A stretch of 64,000 nucleotides of DNA from Lelliottia jeotgali (GTDB taxonomy: Bacteria; Pseudomonadota; Gammaproteobacteria; Enterobacterales; Enterobacteriaceae): NCBI GenBank assembly GCA_002271215.1, contig CP018628.1, positions 1,488,001-1,552,000 of the forward strand, read 5' to 3'. The notes under the pieces were generated by a model. The model was given only the letters and a program-made list of their open reading frames with translations, was not told the origin of the DNA and did not search any database. The position numbers and the translations under genes were made by a program. Position 1 is the stretch's first letter. Each line of letters begins with the position of its first letter. Below, piece by piece: positions 33,971 through 43,338 of this stretch.

Positions 33971-35200
33971 ATGTTAAACCGTTCTTCTTCCGGTAATCGT
34001 CTGGGTCGTCAGGCGTTACTTTTCCCTCTCTGTCTGGTGCTGTACGAATTCTCAACCTATATCGGCAACGATATGATTCAGCCGGGTATGCTGGCGGTGG
34101 TTGAGCAGTTCAACGCTGGTATCGAGTGGGTACCGACATCCATGACCGCCTATCTGGCTGGCGGCATGTTTTTGCAGTGGCTGCTTGGGCCGCTGTCGGA
34201 TCGCATTGGCCGTCGCCCGGTAATGCTCACCGGCGTGGTGTGGTTTATCGTCACCTGCCTCGCCATTCTGCTGGCGCAAACCATTGAACAATTTACGATC
34301 CTGCGTTTTTTGCAGGGGGTAAGTCTGTGCTTTATCGGCGCGGTAGGGTACGCCGCCATCCAGGAGTCGTTCGAGGAGGCGGTGTGCATCAAAATCACCG
34401 CCCTGATGGCGAACGTGGCACTGATTGCGCCATTGCTCGGCCCGCTGGTGGGCGCGGCGTGGGTGCACGTGGCTCCGTGGGAAGGGATGTTTGTGCTGTT
34501 CGCGCTTTTGGCGGCAATCTCGTTCTTCGGTCTGCATCGTGCGATGCCAGAAACCGCCACTCGCCTCGGCGAAAAGCTGTCGCTCAAAGAGCTGGGGCGC
34601 GACTACAAAGAAGTGCTCAGAAATGTGCGTTTTGTAGCAGGAGCGCTGGCGACGGGCTTTGTCAGCCTGCCACTGCTGGCGTGGATTGCCCAGTCGCCGG
34701 TTATCATCATTAGCGGCGAGAAGCTCAGCAGCTATGAATATGGCCTGTTGCAGGTACCGATTTTTGGTGCGCTGATTATCGGTAACCTGGTGCTGGCGCG
34801 TCTCACATCGCGTCGCAGCGTGCGTTCGCTGATCATCATGGGTGGCTGGCCTATTATGGCGGGTCTGGTCGTTGCGGCGGTCGCCACCGTCGCCTCATCA
34901 CACGCTTATCTGTGGATGACTGCCGGGCTGAGCATTTATGCGTTCGGCATTGGTCTGGCTAACGCAGGTCTGGTGCGTCTGACGTTGTTTGCCAGCGAAA
35001 TGAGTAAAGGGACAGTTTCTGCCGCAATGGGCATGTTGCAGATGCTGATATTTACCGTCGGGATCGAAGTCAGTAAGCACGCGTACAGCTTTGGCGGCAA
35101 CGGGCTGTTCAGCCTGTTTAATCTCGCCAACGGCATACTGTGGCTGGGGCTGATGGTGGTGTTCCTGAAAGATAAACGCGTAGGTAGCGCATTGCAGTAA
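33971..35200 (+). CDS. mdfA: Multidrug efflux transporter MdfA
   Basis: MdfA is a 12-helix MFS proton antiporter that exports chloramphenicol and cationic drugs. The acidic pair in helix 1, E26 and D34 ([13 protein letters not shown]), which is required for drug and proton exchange, is present. The loop 2-3 motif [11 protein letters not shown] and motif C ([10 protein letters not shown]) are intact. It has 409 residues (E. coli 410). ATG 33971 is chosen to match the conserved N-terminus; upstream in-frame codons are not conserved. Divergent from the PAP2-ybjG operon. Confidence 0.95.
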   Translation: MLNRSSSGNRLGRQALLFPLCLVLYEFSTYIGNDMIQPGMLAVVEQFNAGIEWVPTSMTAYLAGGMFLQWLLGPLSDRIGRRPVMLTGVVWFIVTCLAILLAQTIEQFTILRFLQGVSLCFIGAVGYAAIQESFEEAVCIKITALMANVALIAPLLGPLVGAAWVHVAPWEGMFVLFALLAAISFFGLHRAMPETATRLGEKLSLKELGRDYKEVLRNVRFVAGALATGFVSLPLLAWIAQSPVIIISGEKLSSYEYGLLQVPIFGALIIGNLVLARLTSRRSVRSLIIMGGWPIMAGLVVAAVATVASSHAYLWMTAGLSIYAFGIGLANAGLVRLTLFASEMSKGTVSAAMGMLQMLIFTVGIEVSKHAYSFGGNGLFSLFNLANGILWLGLMVVFLKDKRVGSALQ

Positions 35201-35227
35201 CTTCTGCGGATTCGGTGCGGTCTTTGT

Positions 35228-35261
35228 GCCGGGTGGCGGCTGCGCCTTACCCGGCCTACAA
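35228..35261. repeat. REP element
   Basis: A REP palindrome lies 27 bp after the mdfA stop, followed by the left half of the CTCCCTCTCC repeat that the insertion sequence interrupts. Confidence 0.85.
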
Positions 35262-35276
35262 GAGCAACGCGTGTTT

Positions 35277-35294
35277 TCTCCCTCTCCCCGTGGG
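35277..35294. repeat. Dispersed CTCCCTCTCC repeat, copy 2, left part
   Basis: The left half of the repeat stops at GTGGG, where the IS481 element is inserted. The right half resumes at 36580. Confidence 0.75.
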
Positions 35295-36579
35295 TGTACG
35301 GTCCGGGGACATCATGAACACTTGTTCGGGGACATGGTAGACACTTACAACTAAGGCATACGAACCCGTTTTTGGAGTCGCTTATGCCCTGGGATGCGAG
35401 AGATACCATGTCATTACGTACCGAGTTTGTTCTGTTCGCCTCGCAAGACGTGGCGAACATCCGTTCTCTTTGCCGTCACTACGGCATTTCGCCCGCTACT
35501 GGCTACAAGTGGCTCGCCCGCTGGTCTGAACACGGCGCTGCCGGCCTGGCTGACCGCTCCCGCGTGCCTCATCATTCGCCGAACCGCTCATCTGACGCCA
35601 TCACTGACCTGCTGCGCCTGGCGCATGCCCGTCATGAACGCTGGGGCGCGCGCAAGATTAAGCGCTGGCTCGAAGACCAGGGACACAGGATGCCCGCTTT
35701 CAGCACTGTCCATAACCTGATGGCCCGTCACGGCCTGCTGCCGGGCACGACACCGGGCATTCCGGCCACTGGCCGCTTTGAGCATGACGCCCCCAACCGC
35801 CTCTGGCAGATGGATTTTAAGGGCCACTTTCCCTTTGGGGGCGGGCGCTGCCATCCACTGACCCTGCTCGACGACCACTCCCGTTTTTCCCTCTGTCTGG
35901 CGCACTGCGACGATGAGCGCCGGGAGACCGTGCAGTCACAGCTGATAAACGTGTTCAGGCACTACGGGTTGCCGGAGCGGATGACGATGGACAACGGGGC
36001 ACCGTGGGGAGACACCACCGGAGTCTGGACGGCACTGGAGTTGTGGCTGATGCGCCAGGGTATCCGGGTGGGCCACTCGCGGCCTTATCACCCGCAGACG
36101 CAGGGCAAGCTGGAGCGTTTTCACCGCAGCCTGAAGGCGGAAGTCCTGCAGGGGAAGTGGTTTGCGGACAGGGGTGAGCTGCAGCGTGCCTTTGACCACT
36201 GGCGCAACGTCTATAACCTTGAACGGCCGCACACCTCGCTGGATATGGCAGTGCCCGCTTCGCGGTATCAGCCATCAGCGCGGCAGTACAACAGTCACGC
36301 TGAACTCCCGGAATACGACGAGGGCGTGATGGTCAGGAAAGTGGATATCAGCGGAAAGCTGAGCCTGAGAGGGGTAACGCTGAAGGCAGGAAAAGCGTTC
36401 AGGGGCGAATATGTGGGACTGAAGGAAGGGGCTGAAGATGGCTGTTATGAGGTGTGGTGGTACAGCACGAAAGTGGGGGTGATCGACCTGAAGAAAAAGT
36501 CGATCACCATGGGTAAAGGATGTTAAATAGTGTTCACCATGTCCCCGAACACCTGTCTACCATGTCCCCGGACCGTACA
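35295..36579 (+). mobile_element. Complete IS481-family insertion sequence, 1,285 bp
   Basis: Both ends read TGTACGGTCCGGGGACAT inward as terminal inverted repeats. Each end carries a second tandem CGGGGACATGGT unit about 33 bp further in, probably extra transposase binding sites. A direct repeat GTGGG flanks the element (35290-35294 and 36580-36584), a 5-bp target duplication. Removing the element and one GTGGG restores the same GC-rich repeat found intact at 52355, so the boundaries are firm. One intact transposase gene fills the interior. The specific IS name is not assigned. Confidence 0.92.
35384..36526 (+). CDS. IS481-family DDE transposase
   Basis: The 380-residue protein has an N-terminal helix-turn-helix region (ANIRSLCRHYGISPATGYKW), an integrase-type RNase H fold and a C-terminal tail. 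The DDE triad is seen as D in WQMDFKG, D in TMDNGAPW and E in TQGKLERFHRS. ATG 35384 follows TTGGAG by 6 bp; an in-frame ATG at 35372 lacks a ribosome site. The frame is intact, so the element may be active. Confidence 0.93.
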   Translation: MPWDARDTMSLRTEFVLFASQDVANIRSLCRHYGISPATGYKWLARWSEHGAAGLADRSRVPHHSPNRSSDAITDLLRLAHARHERWGARKIKRWLEDQGHRMPAFSTVHNLMARHGLLPGTTPGIPATGRFEHDAPNRLWQMDFKGHFPFGGGRCHPLTLLDDHSRFSLCLAHCDDERRETVQSQLINVFRHYGLPERMTMDNGAPWGDTTGVWTALELWLMRQGIRVGHSRPYHPQTQGKLERFHRSLKAEVLQGKWFADRGELQRAFDHWRNVYNLERPHTSLDMAVPASRYQPSARQYNSHAELPEYDEGVMVRKVDISGKLSLRGVTLKAGKAFRGEYVGLKEGAEDGCYEVWWYSTKVGVIDLKKKSITMGKGC

Positions 36580-36642
36580 GTGGGAGAGGGCCGGGGTGAG
36601 GGCACCAGATCGCACTAAGCTGTAGGGTGCGCCACCGGGCAC
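36580..36642. repeat. Right part of interrupted CTCCCTCTCC repeat and a REP remnant
   Basis: GTGGGAGAGGGCCGGGGTGA at 36580-36599 continues the repeat broken at 35294. A partial REP, GGTGCGCCACCGGGC, lies at about 36626-36640 beside the ybjI stop. Confidence 0.7.
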
Positions 36643-37454
36643 TAGTTAAACGGCGCTTCCCCGTTCAACGCTTTCTCAATCACATCCAGCACGCCTTCAT
36701 CGTTATTATGCGGCGCTTCATAACGCGCGGCCGCTTTGATGTGCGGTTTGGCGTTGGCCATCGCAAAACTAAAGCCCGCCTGACGCAGCATTTCAACATC
36801 ATTTCCGCTGTCACCAAATGCCACGACTTCGCTATCCGCAATGCCCCAGTGCTGCTGCAAAATGCGCAGACCGTTGGCCTTGTGCACGCCCGGAATAATC
36901 AGGTCGATGTTGCCATGCCCGGTGGTCACCGGAACCATAATGTCGCTCAGCTCGGCGTGGATCATCTCCTGAACGCGCGGAATATCGCTGTCCGGCAGGT
37001 TAAGTCCAAACTTAAAGAAGATGTCGTCCAGATGGTCGAAATTATCGACCATTTCCAGACGATGGTAATATTTCGCTGCCATCTCTTTTAGGCTGTCGTC
37101 ATAGGCCTTCAGGGTGTACGCGCTGCTCTTGCCGCAGGCGATCACTTCCACATCGGGCAATGCACAGAGAAAACGCGCCACCTTATCGAACTGGGCGTTG
37201 GTCAGCTCGCCGTTGAATACATCTTCGCGGGCGTTCACCACCCAGCCGCCATTTTCGGCGACAAAGGCAATCTCATCGGCAATTTCCGGGAAAAAGGAGA
37301 TCAGCTGGTAATACTGATTTCCGCTGGCGACCACGAAGCGAATATTTTGCTCTTTCATGCGCGCATATTGTGCCAGAAAGCGCTCGCGGTTATAGGTTTT
37401 GGCGTCGCTCAGGAAGGTTCCATCCATGTCGACCGCGATTAACTTAACGCTCAT
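36642..37454 (-). CDS. ybjI: HAD phosphatase YbjI (Cof subfamily)
   Basis: YbjI dephosphorylates flavin-pathway intermediates (5-amino-6-(5-phosphoribitylamino)uracil) and FMN in E. coli. The 270-residue protein has the nucleophile motif [10 protein letters not shown], the cap domain and the Mg motif [11 protein letters not shown]. It is closely related to ybiV at 13953, sharing [17 protein letters not shown] and LNLPDSDIP. Its start overlaps the end of ybjJ by 11 bp and its GGAGAAGGG ribosome site is within ybjJ, so the two are coupled. Confidence 0.93.
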   Translation of the reverse strand: MSVKLIAVDMDGTFLSDAKTYNRERFLAQYARMKEQNIRFVVASGNQYYQLISFFPEIADEIAFVAENGGWVVNAREDVFNGELTNAQFDKVARFLCALPDVEVIACGKSSAYTLKAYDDSLKEMAAKYYHRLEMVDNFDHLDDIFFKFGLNLPDSDIPRVQEMIHAELSDIMVPVTTGHGNIDLIIPGVHKANGLRILQQHWGIADSEVVAFGDSGNDVEMLRQAGFSFAMANAKPHIKAAARYEAPHNNDEGVLDVIEKALNGEAPFN

Positions 37455-38658
37455 ATCCCTTCTCCATTGCTGAATGTTGCGTAGTAGGTTTAGCGACGGC
37501 TTTCGCGACCAGTGCGGCGATGATCACCAGACCGAGCACGACCAGCATAGCGCTGCGTAAGCCGTAATGTTCGCCGAGGAAACCGAGCAGCGGCGGGCCA
37601 ACCAGGAAGGCAAGATAGCCGGTGGTGGCGACCACACTGACGCGCGTTGGCGCATCCGGGCCGGTATCGCTGGCCGCTGAAATGGTGAGCGGGAAGCCGA
37701 GTGATGCGCCCGCGCCCCACAGGATGACCGAGACCCCGGCTATCCAGTCCACGTCGACGAAGATAATCAGCGCGATACCCAACGCGCCCATCAGCGCACT
37801 GGCGCGCACCACGGCTACGCGGCTGTAGCGATCGATAAACCAGCCGCCGGTAAAGCGACCCAAGGTCATCCCGAGGGTAAACCCGGCGTAAATCAGTGAA
37901 CCGGAAGTTGGGCTAAAACCGTGGCCGTCCACCATCAGCAGCGGCAGCCAGTCGTTGGCAGAGCCTTCGGCAAACGCCATCGCCAGCACCACCACACCAA
38001 TCAGCATCAGCTGCATATCGCGATAGAAGGGTAAACCTTTCTCAGCCGATTTTTGTTCTTCTGCGCTGTTTTTGCCGTTGCCGTCAGGAATAAAAGTAAT
38101 GCCGGTCAGGATTGGGAGAATGCACACCAACGCTGCCAGTAAAATATGCAGGCTGGCAGCAGTGCCAAAGGCCGTCAGCGCCATGCCAACGCCCGCACCA
38201 GCCAGCGTGCCGAGGCTGTAGAAGCCGTGCATCATCGGCAAAACCGTTTTATTCAGCTCGCGTTCAACGGCTGCACCTTCGACGTTAATCGCCACTTCCG
38301 CTGAGCCAAAGCTGCCGCCAAAGACCATCAGACCAAACGCGAACATCACCGGCGAGGTGAACCACAGGGCGACGCTGAGGAAAATCATGCCGACCACGGC
38401 GCAGCACATGGTGGTGCGGATCACTTTGCGCGTGCCAAAGCGCTTTACCAGCCACGCCGAACACAGAATACCGCTCATCGACCCGATCGACAGACCGAAC
38501 AGTACGATGCCCATTTCAGCGGTCGACACCGACAAAATATCGCGGATCGCAGGAGTACGCGTCGCCCAGGATGCCATTAGCAATCCGGGGATAAAGAAGA
38601 ACATAAACAGCGCCCACAGGCGTCGCTGTAGGGCTTTACGAGGAGAAATCAACGTCAT
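37444..38658 (-). CDS. ybjJ: MFS transporter YbjJ
   Basis: YbjJ is a 12-helix MFS protein with 404 residues, very similar to E. coli YbjJ, with the loop motifs [13 protein letters not shown] and [16 protein letters not shown]. Its substrate is unknown. ATG 38658 is taken because it yields a start similar to E. coli YbjJ; an in-frame ATG 18 codons earlier overlaps the operator of rcdA. It forms a unit with ybjI and is divergent from rcdA, which is likely to control it. Confidence 0.9.
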   Translation of the reverse strand: MTLISPRKALQRRLWALFMFFFIPGLLMASWATRTPAIRDILSVSTAEMGIVLFGLSIGSMSGILCSAWLVKRFGTRKVIRTTMCCAVVGMIFLSVALWFTSPVMFAFGLMVFGGSFGSAEVAINVEGAAVERELNKTVLPMMHGFYSLGTLAGAGVGMALTAFGTAASLHILLAALVCILPILTGITFIPDGNGKNSAEEQKSAEKGLPFYRDMQLMLIGVVVLAMAFAEGSANDWLPLLMVDGHGFSPTSGSLIYAGFTLGMTLGRFTGGWFIDRYSRVAVVRASALMGALGIALIIFVDVDWIAGVSVILWGAGASLGFPLTISAASDTGPDAPTRVSVVATTGYLAFLVGPPLLGFLGEHYGLRSAMLVVLGLVIIAALVAKAVAKPTTQHSAMEKGYER

Positions 38659-38705
38659 TGAGAAGCACCAGAAGTACAACAATAGCGACAACACTAACAA
38701 GTTTG

Positions 38706-38719
38706 TGTACATTTGTACA
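38706..38719. promoter_or_regulatory. TGTACA-TT-TGTACA operator between ybjJ and rcdA
   Basis: Two copies of the palindrome TGTACA are separated by TT, 20 bp before the rcdA start and 48 bp before the ybjJ start. The symmetry suits a TetR-family dimer pair, so RcdA autoregulation and ybjJ control are likely. Confidence 0.6.
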
Positions 38720-38738
38720 TAAACCGGAAGGAGAATTT

Positions 38739-39281
38739 ATGAGCAGACGACCAAACGATCCGCAGCGGCGGGAACGGATACTGCAGGCGACGCTGGAGTC
38801 TATTGCCGAGCATGGGATCAATGCCGTTACACACCGGAAAATCGCCACGTGTGCAGGCGTGCCGTTGGGGTCGATGACCTATTATTTCGATGGGATAGAT
38901 TCGTTGCTCGAAGAGGCCTTCATGGGATTCACCCGTGATATGTCGCAGCAGTATCAGGATTTTTTTGCGGGCGTAACGGGGCCAGAAATGGCCTGCGAAT
39001 CTATCACGACGCTGATCCACAGCTCTGAAGTTACTACACCGCACAATATGGAGCTGATGTATCAGCTTTACGCATTGATGAACCGTAAACCGGCGCTGAA
39101 AAACGTCATGCAGGACTGGATGCAAACCAGCCAAAGCACTCTTGAGCAGTGGTTTGATCCGGTAACAGCCCGTGCACTCGATGCATTTATTGAGGGTATG
39201 ACCCTGCATTTCGTGACGGATCGAGAACCGCTGTCGCGGGAAGAAATCCGGGCGATGGTAGGGCGTATCGCGGGGCTTTAG
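38739..39281 (+). CDS. rcdA: TetR-family regulator RcdA (YbjK)
   Basis: RcdA controls csgD and stress genes in E. coli. The 180-residue protein has a TetR DNA-binding domain ([22 protein letters not shown] near residues 30-51) and a helical ligand domain. ATG 38739 follows AAGGAGAAT. The conserved core begins [12 protein letters not shown], as in E. coli RRANDPQRREKI. The adjacent TGTACA palindromes are likely its own target. Confidence 0.92.
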   Translation: MSRRPNDPQRRERILQATLESIAEHGINAVTHRKIATCAGVPLGSMTYYFDGIDSLLEEAFMGFTRDMSQQYQDFFAGVTGPEMACESITTLIHSSEVTTPHNMELMYQLYALMNRKPALKNVMQDWMQTSQSTLEQWFDPVTARALDAFIEGMTLHFVTDREPLSREEIRAMVGRIAGL

Positions 39282-39451
39282 TGCGTCGCTCCGGTGGTCA
39301 CTATAACCATTGTTGCCTTTGTGATAATGGCTGTAATAATCGCACTTGCGCAATTTCCTCTCAAATAAAGAGGTCAGTTTTTGTAATGCTGAAGAATGCG
39401 ATAAAGAGTGGGAAATTAAAATGAATTTGATTTCCCATCCATCTCATTCAT

Positions 39452-40063
39452 TTATTCAATGTGAGGTATTAATGTAGGGCTGACATTTTTCAAGAAATCA
39501 TCAATTTGAGCACTGTTAGCGGTATCGGCCTCATAGAGATAATCAAGAGTAATATCTTTTAGTCCGCAGAACCCAAATACGCCTTCGACAATTTGCGTGT
39601 GAATCGCGGTGGTATATCCGTGGCGATCAAACCCACTTTTATCACTCCCGGCGATGGCGACCAAACGAACCGGGATATTTTTCATGATCCCAACGATACG
39701 GCCATCATCTGCTGTTTTATAAGCCCAGCCATTGGTCAGCACACGATCAAACCAGCCTTTAAGAATACCCGGCACGGACCACCAGTAAACAGGGAACACA
39801 AAGACTAGCATATCCGCACTGTCCACACGCGCTTGCTCAGCCAGGATATCGTCCGGTAAGGCTTGCTTACCGTGGTAAACGCCCAGATCGGCATTCGTCA
39901 TGGCTGGCTGAAAAGAAGCACTATCAAGGTTATTCATATCCACGCGAATTCCCTGGCGGGAATATTGTTCTGCAATTCTCACGGCAAGAGAACGCGTCAG
40001 TGAATCCTCTACCGGATGAGCCGTAATAATAAGGACGTTTTGAATATTTTGAAGATTAGACAT
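39452..40063 (-). CDS. Flavodoxin-like NAD(P)H:quinone oxidoreductase (Flavodoxin_2/NQO1 family)
   Basis: The 203-residue protein has the family outline: an N-terminal beta-strand and FMN-phosphate loop in LIITAHPVEDSLTRSLA, the FPVYWWSVPGILKGWFDRVL segment that stacks on the flavin, and the WAYKTADDGRIVGIM region. Members are KefF, MdaB and NQO1-like two-electron reductases of quinones or azo and nitro compounds. A TetR gene lies 70 bp upstream in the same direction and a palindrome sits 21-35 bp before the start, so substrate-induced expression is likely. No counterpart lies at this position in E. coli K-12, which suggests an accessory insertion. Confidence 0.85.
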   Translation of the reverse strand: MSNLQNIQNVLIITAHPVEDSLTRSLAVRIAEQYSRQGIRVDMNNLDSASFQPAMTNADLGVYHGKQALPDDILAEQARVDSADMLVFVFPVYWWSVPGILKGWFDRVLTNGWAYKTADDGRIVGIMKNIPVRLVAIAGSDKSGFDRHGYTTAIHTQIVEGVFGFCGLKDITLDYLYEADTANSAQIDDFLKNVSPTLIPHIE

Positions 40064-40083
40064 AGCTGCCTCCTGTGAATCTC

Positions 40084-40098
40084 ACAGTATGTTACTGT
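40084..40098. promoter_or_regulatory. Palindrome before the quinone reductase gene
   Basis: ACAGTATGTTACTGT has perfect 6-bp arms around TGT. A second palindrome, TGTGAATCTCACA (40074-40086), overlaps it. Either could be the site of the TetR-type protein encoded upstream. Confidence 0.5.
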
Positions 40099-40133
40099 TG
40101 GTAATTTAGGTAAGGCAAGCCAATTTGTGCTTT

Positions 40134-40721
40134 CTAGATTTGCTGGTACGCGTTAAGGCTCCCGAGCATTGCCCCTGTCAAAATATTGATGGCGTCATCG
40201 GCAGAAATCGTGTTTCTGCTTGCCAGAGCTGATATGGCGTCAGCAGCACCGAGTTGCGTGGCAATCACACTTTCGCCGAGAGAGCCCTGCAAGTTGATAT
40301 AGGGTTGCAACGCTTCAATAAGGCTGTCCGCGCAGGCTTTGCGCCCTTTATCGAGGGCTTCCATCAGCGCTTCAGAGCCGGAAAGCGCCGCGATTATCTG
40401 AGTAATCTCGGGGCCGGTACTGATGACGCACTTGATGTAGGCGGTGCTGTAGAGTCGGACGGCCTGTTCAAGGCTGGTGGTGGGACTCGTCAATGCCTGT
40501 TTGAAATTGTCAATTTGCTGCTCATTAAATGATGCATAAAGGACGGTCAGAAGACCCTTCCGGTCGCCAAAATGATCGTAGGTGATGGGTTTTGTCACCC
40601 CTGCTTTCTCAGCGAGATAGCCCAGCGTCAGATTCTCCGTACCCTCTTCACGAATGATCGCTCTGGCCACGTCCAGAAGCTGCTGCCTGCGTTCTTCTTT
40701 TTTTAATCGTTTGGTTGCCAA
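40134..40721 (-). CDS. TetR-family transcriptional regulator
   Basis: The product of 195 residues has a TetR N-terminal domain (ENLTLGYLAEKAGVTKPITYDHF) and an all-helical ligand domain. No ATG is in frame near the N-terminus. TTG 40721 is chosen because GGAGGC lies 7 bp upstream; a TTG at 40784 would add 21 residues without a ribosome site. It is upstream of and in line with the quinone reductase gene, and most likely represses it in response to an electrophile or quinone, by analogy with NemR-type pairs. No E. coli counterpart lies in this position. Confidence 0.82.
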   Translation of the reverse strand: MATKRLKKEERRQQLLDVARAIIREEGTENLTLGYLAEKAGVTKPITYDHFGDRKGLLTVLYASFNEQQIDNFKQALTSPTTSLEQAVRLYSTAYIKCVISTGPEITQIIAALSGSEALMEALDKGRKACADSLIEALQPYINLQGSLGESVIATQLGAADAISALASRNTISADDAINILTGAMLGSLNAYQQI

Positions 40722-40819
40722 GATATGAGCCTCCAGTTGAGCATGGGGGATTATTCTATCAGAGTTTGCCTGGAACGCAGGCAAGGGGGATATGGCAGGG
40801 GACGCGAATTTCAGGCAAC

Positions 40820-40899
40820 AAAAAACCCATCAACCTTGAACCAAAGTGGCGGGGTTGATGGGCTCCACAAATTGGGGGACATCAAAGAAAAGCAGTGGC
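40820..40899 (-). ncRNA. rybB: RybB small regulatory RNA
   Basis: On the minus strand the transcript begins GCCACTGCTTTTCTTTGATG and ends in a rho-independent terminator with stem CCCATCAACC/GGTTGATGGG and six T. The 5' seed GCCACUGCUUUUCUU is identical to the RybB seed I recall from E. coli and Salmonella. RybB is an Hfq-dependent sRNA that silences outer-membrane protein mRNAs under envelope stress. The position between rcdA and ybjL is conserved, and a sigma-E promoter lies upstream. About 80 nt. Confidence 0.95.
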
Positions 40900-40904
40900 A
40901 ATAG

Positions 40905-40932
40905 TTATGACTGCCTCATATACGAAAAGTTC
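40905..40932 (-). promoter_or_regulatory. Sigma-E promoter of rybB
   Basis: On the minus strand GAACTT (40932-40927) and TCATAA (40910-40905) are 16 bp apart, and the RNA begins 6 bases beyond the -10. This fits the sigma-E consensus GAACTT-N16-TCTRA well. Confidence 0.8.
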
Positions 40933-40974
40933 TGCGCATCGCAAAAATAATTGTGCGATGCGCCATCTTCAGAG

Positions 40975-42660
40975 TTATCCGAGTGCGGGCCAGATGATGA
41001 TGATCAGCGTACCGGCGAGGGTCAGCAGGACGTTGGCGATAGCATAAGTGCCTGCGTAGCCAAGTGCCGGGATGTTGCTGCGTGCGGTGTCGCTGATGAT
41101 TTCCATCGCCGGGGCGCAGGTGCGCGCACCCATCATTGCGCCGAACAGCATCGCACGGTTCATACGCAGGACGTAGGCGCCGAACAGGAAACAGATGACC
41201 ACCGGCAGCAGGCTGACGATCAAACCGGCGACCAGCATCTGCCAGCCAACCGCGCCGAGACTGTGGCCGATGCCGCTGCCTGCACTTAAACCGACACCTG
41301 CCATAAAGACCATCAGGCCGAACTCTTTCACCATGTTTAGCGCGCCCTGCGGGATATAACCGAAGGTCGGGTGGTTGGCTCGCAGGAAGCCAAGCATAAT
41401 CCCGGCGAACAGCAGACCGGCTGCGTTACCCACGCCGAAGCTAAAGTTGCTGAACTGGAAGGTGATCATCCCAATCATCAGGCCGACAATAAAGAAGGCG
41501 CAGAAGGCAAGCAGGTCGGTGACCTGGCTATGAATGGAGATAAAGCCGATGCGGTCGGCAACGGTTTTCACGCGTCGCGCGTCACCGCTCACCTGCAGCA
41601 CGTCGCCTTTATTCAGCACGACATTGTCGTCAATTGGCATTTCAATCTGGCTGCGAATCACGCGATTCAGGAAGCAGCCGTGGTCAGTCAGCTTAAGCTG
41701 CGCCAGACGGCGACCGACGGCGTTGTGGTTTTTCACCACAATCTCTTCTGTGACGATACGCATGTCGAGCAGGTCGCGGTCGAACACTTCTTTGCCGTTA
41801 CGGAAGCTTGGGTCGAGACGTGCGTGCGCATCCGGGTAGCCGACCAGCGCAATATCATCGCCCATTTGCAAAACGGCATCGCCGTCCGGGTTCGCCAGAA
41901 TACCGTTGCGGCGGATACGCTCGATATAACAACCGGTCTGGCGATAAATCCCCAGCTCGCGCAGATTTTTACCGTCGGCCCAGGCGACCAGTTCCGGCCC
42001 GACGCGATAGGCGCGAATAACAGGCAAATAGACTTTACGTTTGGTGTCGGTGTCCAGGCCGCGCTCACGAGCGATTTGCTGGGCGCTGGTCTGAAGATCC
42101 TGATGCTGTAATTTAGGCAGATAACGTGCGGCGACGATCAGGCTTACCAGCCCGATCAGATAAGTGAGGGCGTAGCCGAGGCTCAGATGATCGAGTGCTA
42201 AAGAAAGCTGAGTGCCCTCCATGCCGGAGTGGCGCAACGTATCGCCTGCGCCAACCAGCACCGGTGTCGAGGTCATCGAACCGGCGAGCATCCCCGCCGT
42301 TAACCCGATATCCCAGCCAAACAGTTTACCCAGCCCTAACGCAATCACCAGCGCACTGCCAACCATCACCAGCGCCAGCATCAGATAATTTTTGCCGTCG
42401 CGGAAGAAAATTGAAAAAAAGTTCGGCCCGGCTTCCACACCCACGCAAAAAATAAATAGCATAAAACCGAGATTGAGCGCATCCGTGTTAATGCTGAAAT
42501 GCTGCTGGCCTAATAATAATGAGACCACTAAAACGCCAATGGAATTACCAAGTTGAACTGAACCCAGGCGTAATTTACCCAGACACAGTCCCAGTGCCAG
42601 TACAACAAATAATAACAGGATGTAATTCCCATTTAACAAATCTGCGACGTTTATATTCAC
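40975..42660 (-). CDS. ybjL: YbjL, AspT/YidE-family putative transporter
   Basis: YbjL is a 561-residue inner-membrane protein of the aspartate-alanine exchanger family, with two hydrophobic halves of about five helices each separated by two cytoplasmic RCK-C (TrkA-C) domains near residues 205-380. The [10 protein letters not shown] and [12 protein letters not shown] segments are family hallmarks in the membrane halves. E. coli YbjL is linked to glutamate export when overproduced. The start is GTG 42660, giving [14 protein letters not shown] as in E. coli. No clear ribosome site is visible. Confidence 0.93.
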   Translation of the reverse strand: MNINVADLLNGNYILLLFVVLALGLCLGKLRLGSVQLGNSIGVLVVSLLLGQQHFSINTDALNLGFMLFIFCVGVEAGPNFFSIFFRDGKNYLMLALVMVGSALVIALGLGKLFGWDIGLTAGMLAGSMTSTPVLVGAGDTLRHSGMEGTQLSLALDHLSLGYALTYLIGLVSLIVAARYLPKLQHQDLQTSAQQIARERGLDTDTKRKVYLPVIRAYRVGPELVAWADGKNLRELGIYRQTGCYIERIRRNGILANPDGDAVLQMGDDIALVGYPDAHARLDPSFRNGKEVFDRDLLDMRIVTEEIVVKNHNAVGRRLAQLKLTDHGCFLNRVIRSQIEMPIDDNVVLNKGDVLQVSGDARRVKTVADRIGFISIHSQVTDLLAFCAFFIVGLMIGMITFQFSNFSFGVGNAAGLLFAGIMLGFLRANHPTFGYIPQGALNMVKEFGLMVFMAGVGLSAGSGIGHSLGAVGWQMLVAGLIVSLLPVVICFLFGAYVLRMNRAMLFGAMMGARTCAPAMEIISDTARSNIPALGYAGTYAIANVLLTLAGTLIIIIWPALG

Positions 42661-42937
42661 GGAGGCTAACTTCTTGTTTACCGTTAAGCTGTTGAAAGGA
42701 TGGGGGATTTAGGCTACTGTTTTAACCCGTATGAGTGCAGGGATTACCCCTTTCGCCCATACAGAATATATCCCACAGAACAATAACTGGCCGATAGTCT
42801 AATCGTATTAGATATCCAGGGCCAGAAAAGATCGCGTAACAACGTATGAGCTTTGGCAAGGAATGCCACATTGCATTATCTGACTGGGCGTCCTCTGGAC
42901 GATTGTGTATTCGATAGTGATGGAGTCAGGAGGATTT

Positions 42938-43309
42938 TTGAACATAAAGCGGAACTGGGCAGGCGTCGTCTGCTGTTTTCTACTGTTTATCGCGGTTTGC
43001 CTTTCGTTAGCATTCCACGTGAAGGGCGCATTCAGAACGTCAGGTCATCCTGAGCTGGGTTTGCTGTTTTTCATTTTACCCGGCGTGGTGGCGAGCTTTC
43101 TCTCTCGCGGGGGAGAAGTGGTGAAGCCGTTGATCGGTGCGATGCTGGCAGCACCGCTGTGTCTGGTGTTGCTGCGACTGGTTTTTGTCTCGTCGCGCTC
43201 CCTGTGGCAAGAGCTGGCGTGGCTGATGAGCGGGATTTTCTGGTGTGCGTTGGGCGCGCTGAGTTTTATGTTTGTGCGCAGTCTTTTTCATCGTGCACGG
43301 CACAAATAA
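42938..43309 (+). CDS. ybjM: Inner-membrane protein YbjM
   Basis: A 123-residue hydrophobic protein with about four membrane helices, similar to E. coli YbjM (shared WAGVVCCFLLFIAVCL and GLLFFILPGVVASF). Its function is unknown. The start appears to be TTG 42938, as AGGAGG lies 4 bp upstream and MNIKRNWAG aligns with E. coli MKHKQRWAG; an upstream frame-continuing ATG at 42905 would add 11 residues without a ribosome site. The 277 bp before it, after ybjL, hold no further gene that I can see. Convergent with grxA. Confidence 0.85.
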   Translation: MNIKRNWAGVVCCFLLFIAVCLSLAFHVKGAFRTSGHPELGLLFFILPGVVASFLSRGGEVVKPLIGAMLAAPLCLVLLRLVFVSSRSLWQELAWLMSGIFWCALGALSFMFVRSLFHRARHK

Positions 43310-43312
43310 AAA

Positions 43313-43330
43313 CGCCCTCCTGAGAGGGCG
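43313..43330. terminator. Terminator between ybjM and grxA
   Basis: CGCCCTC-CTGA-GAGGGCG forms a 7-bp stem; on the minus strand it is followed by TTTTT, ending grxA. Confidence 0.85.
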
Positions 43331-43338
43331 CTTGTCGC

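Noticed and set aside
39409..39437. TGGGAAAT...ATTTCCCA hairpin after the quinone reductase gene as a terminator
   Set aside because: The inverted repeat is real, but no T-run follows on either strand, so I do not call it.
40820..40862. Hairpin with a T-run first read as the terminator of ybjL
   Set aside because: The stem and the 37 bases before it match RybB, with its own sigma-E promoter, so the terminator belongs to the sRNA.
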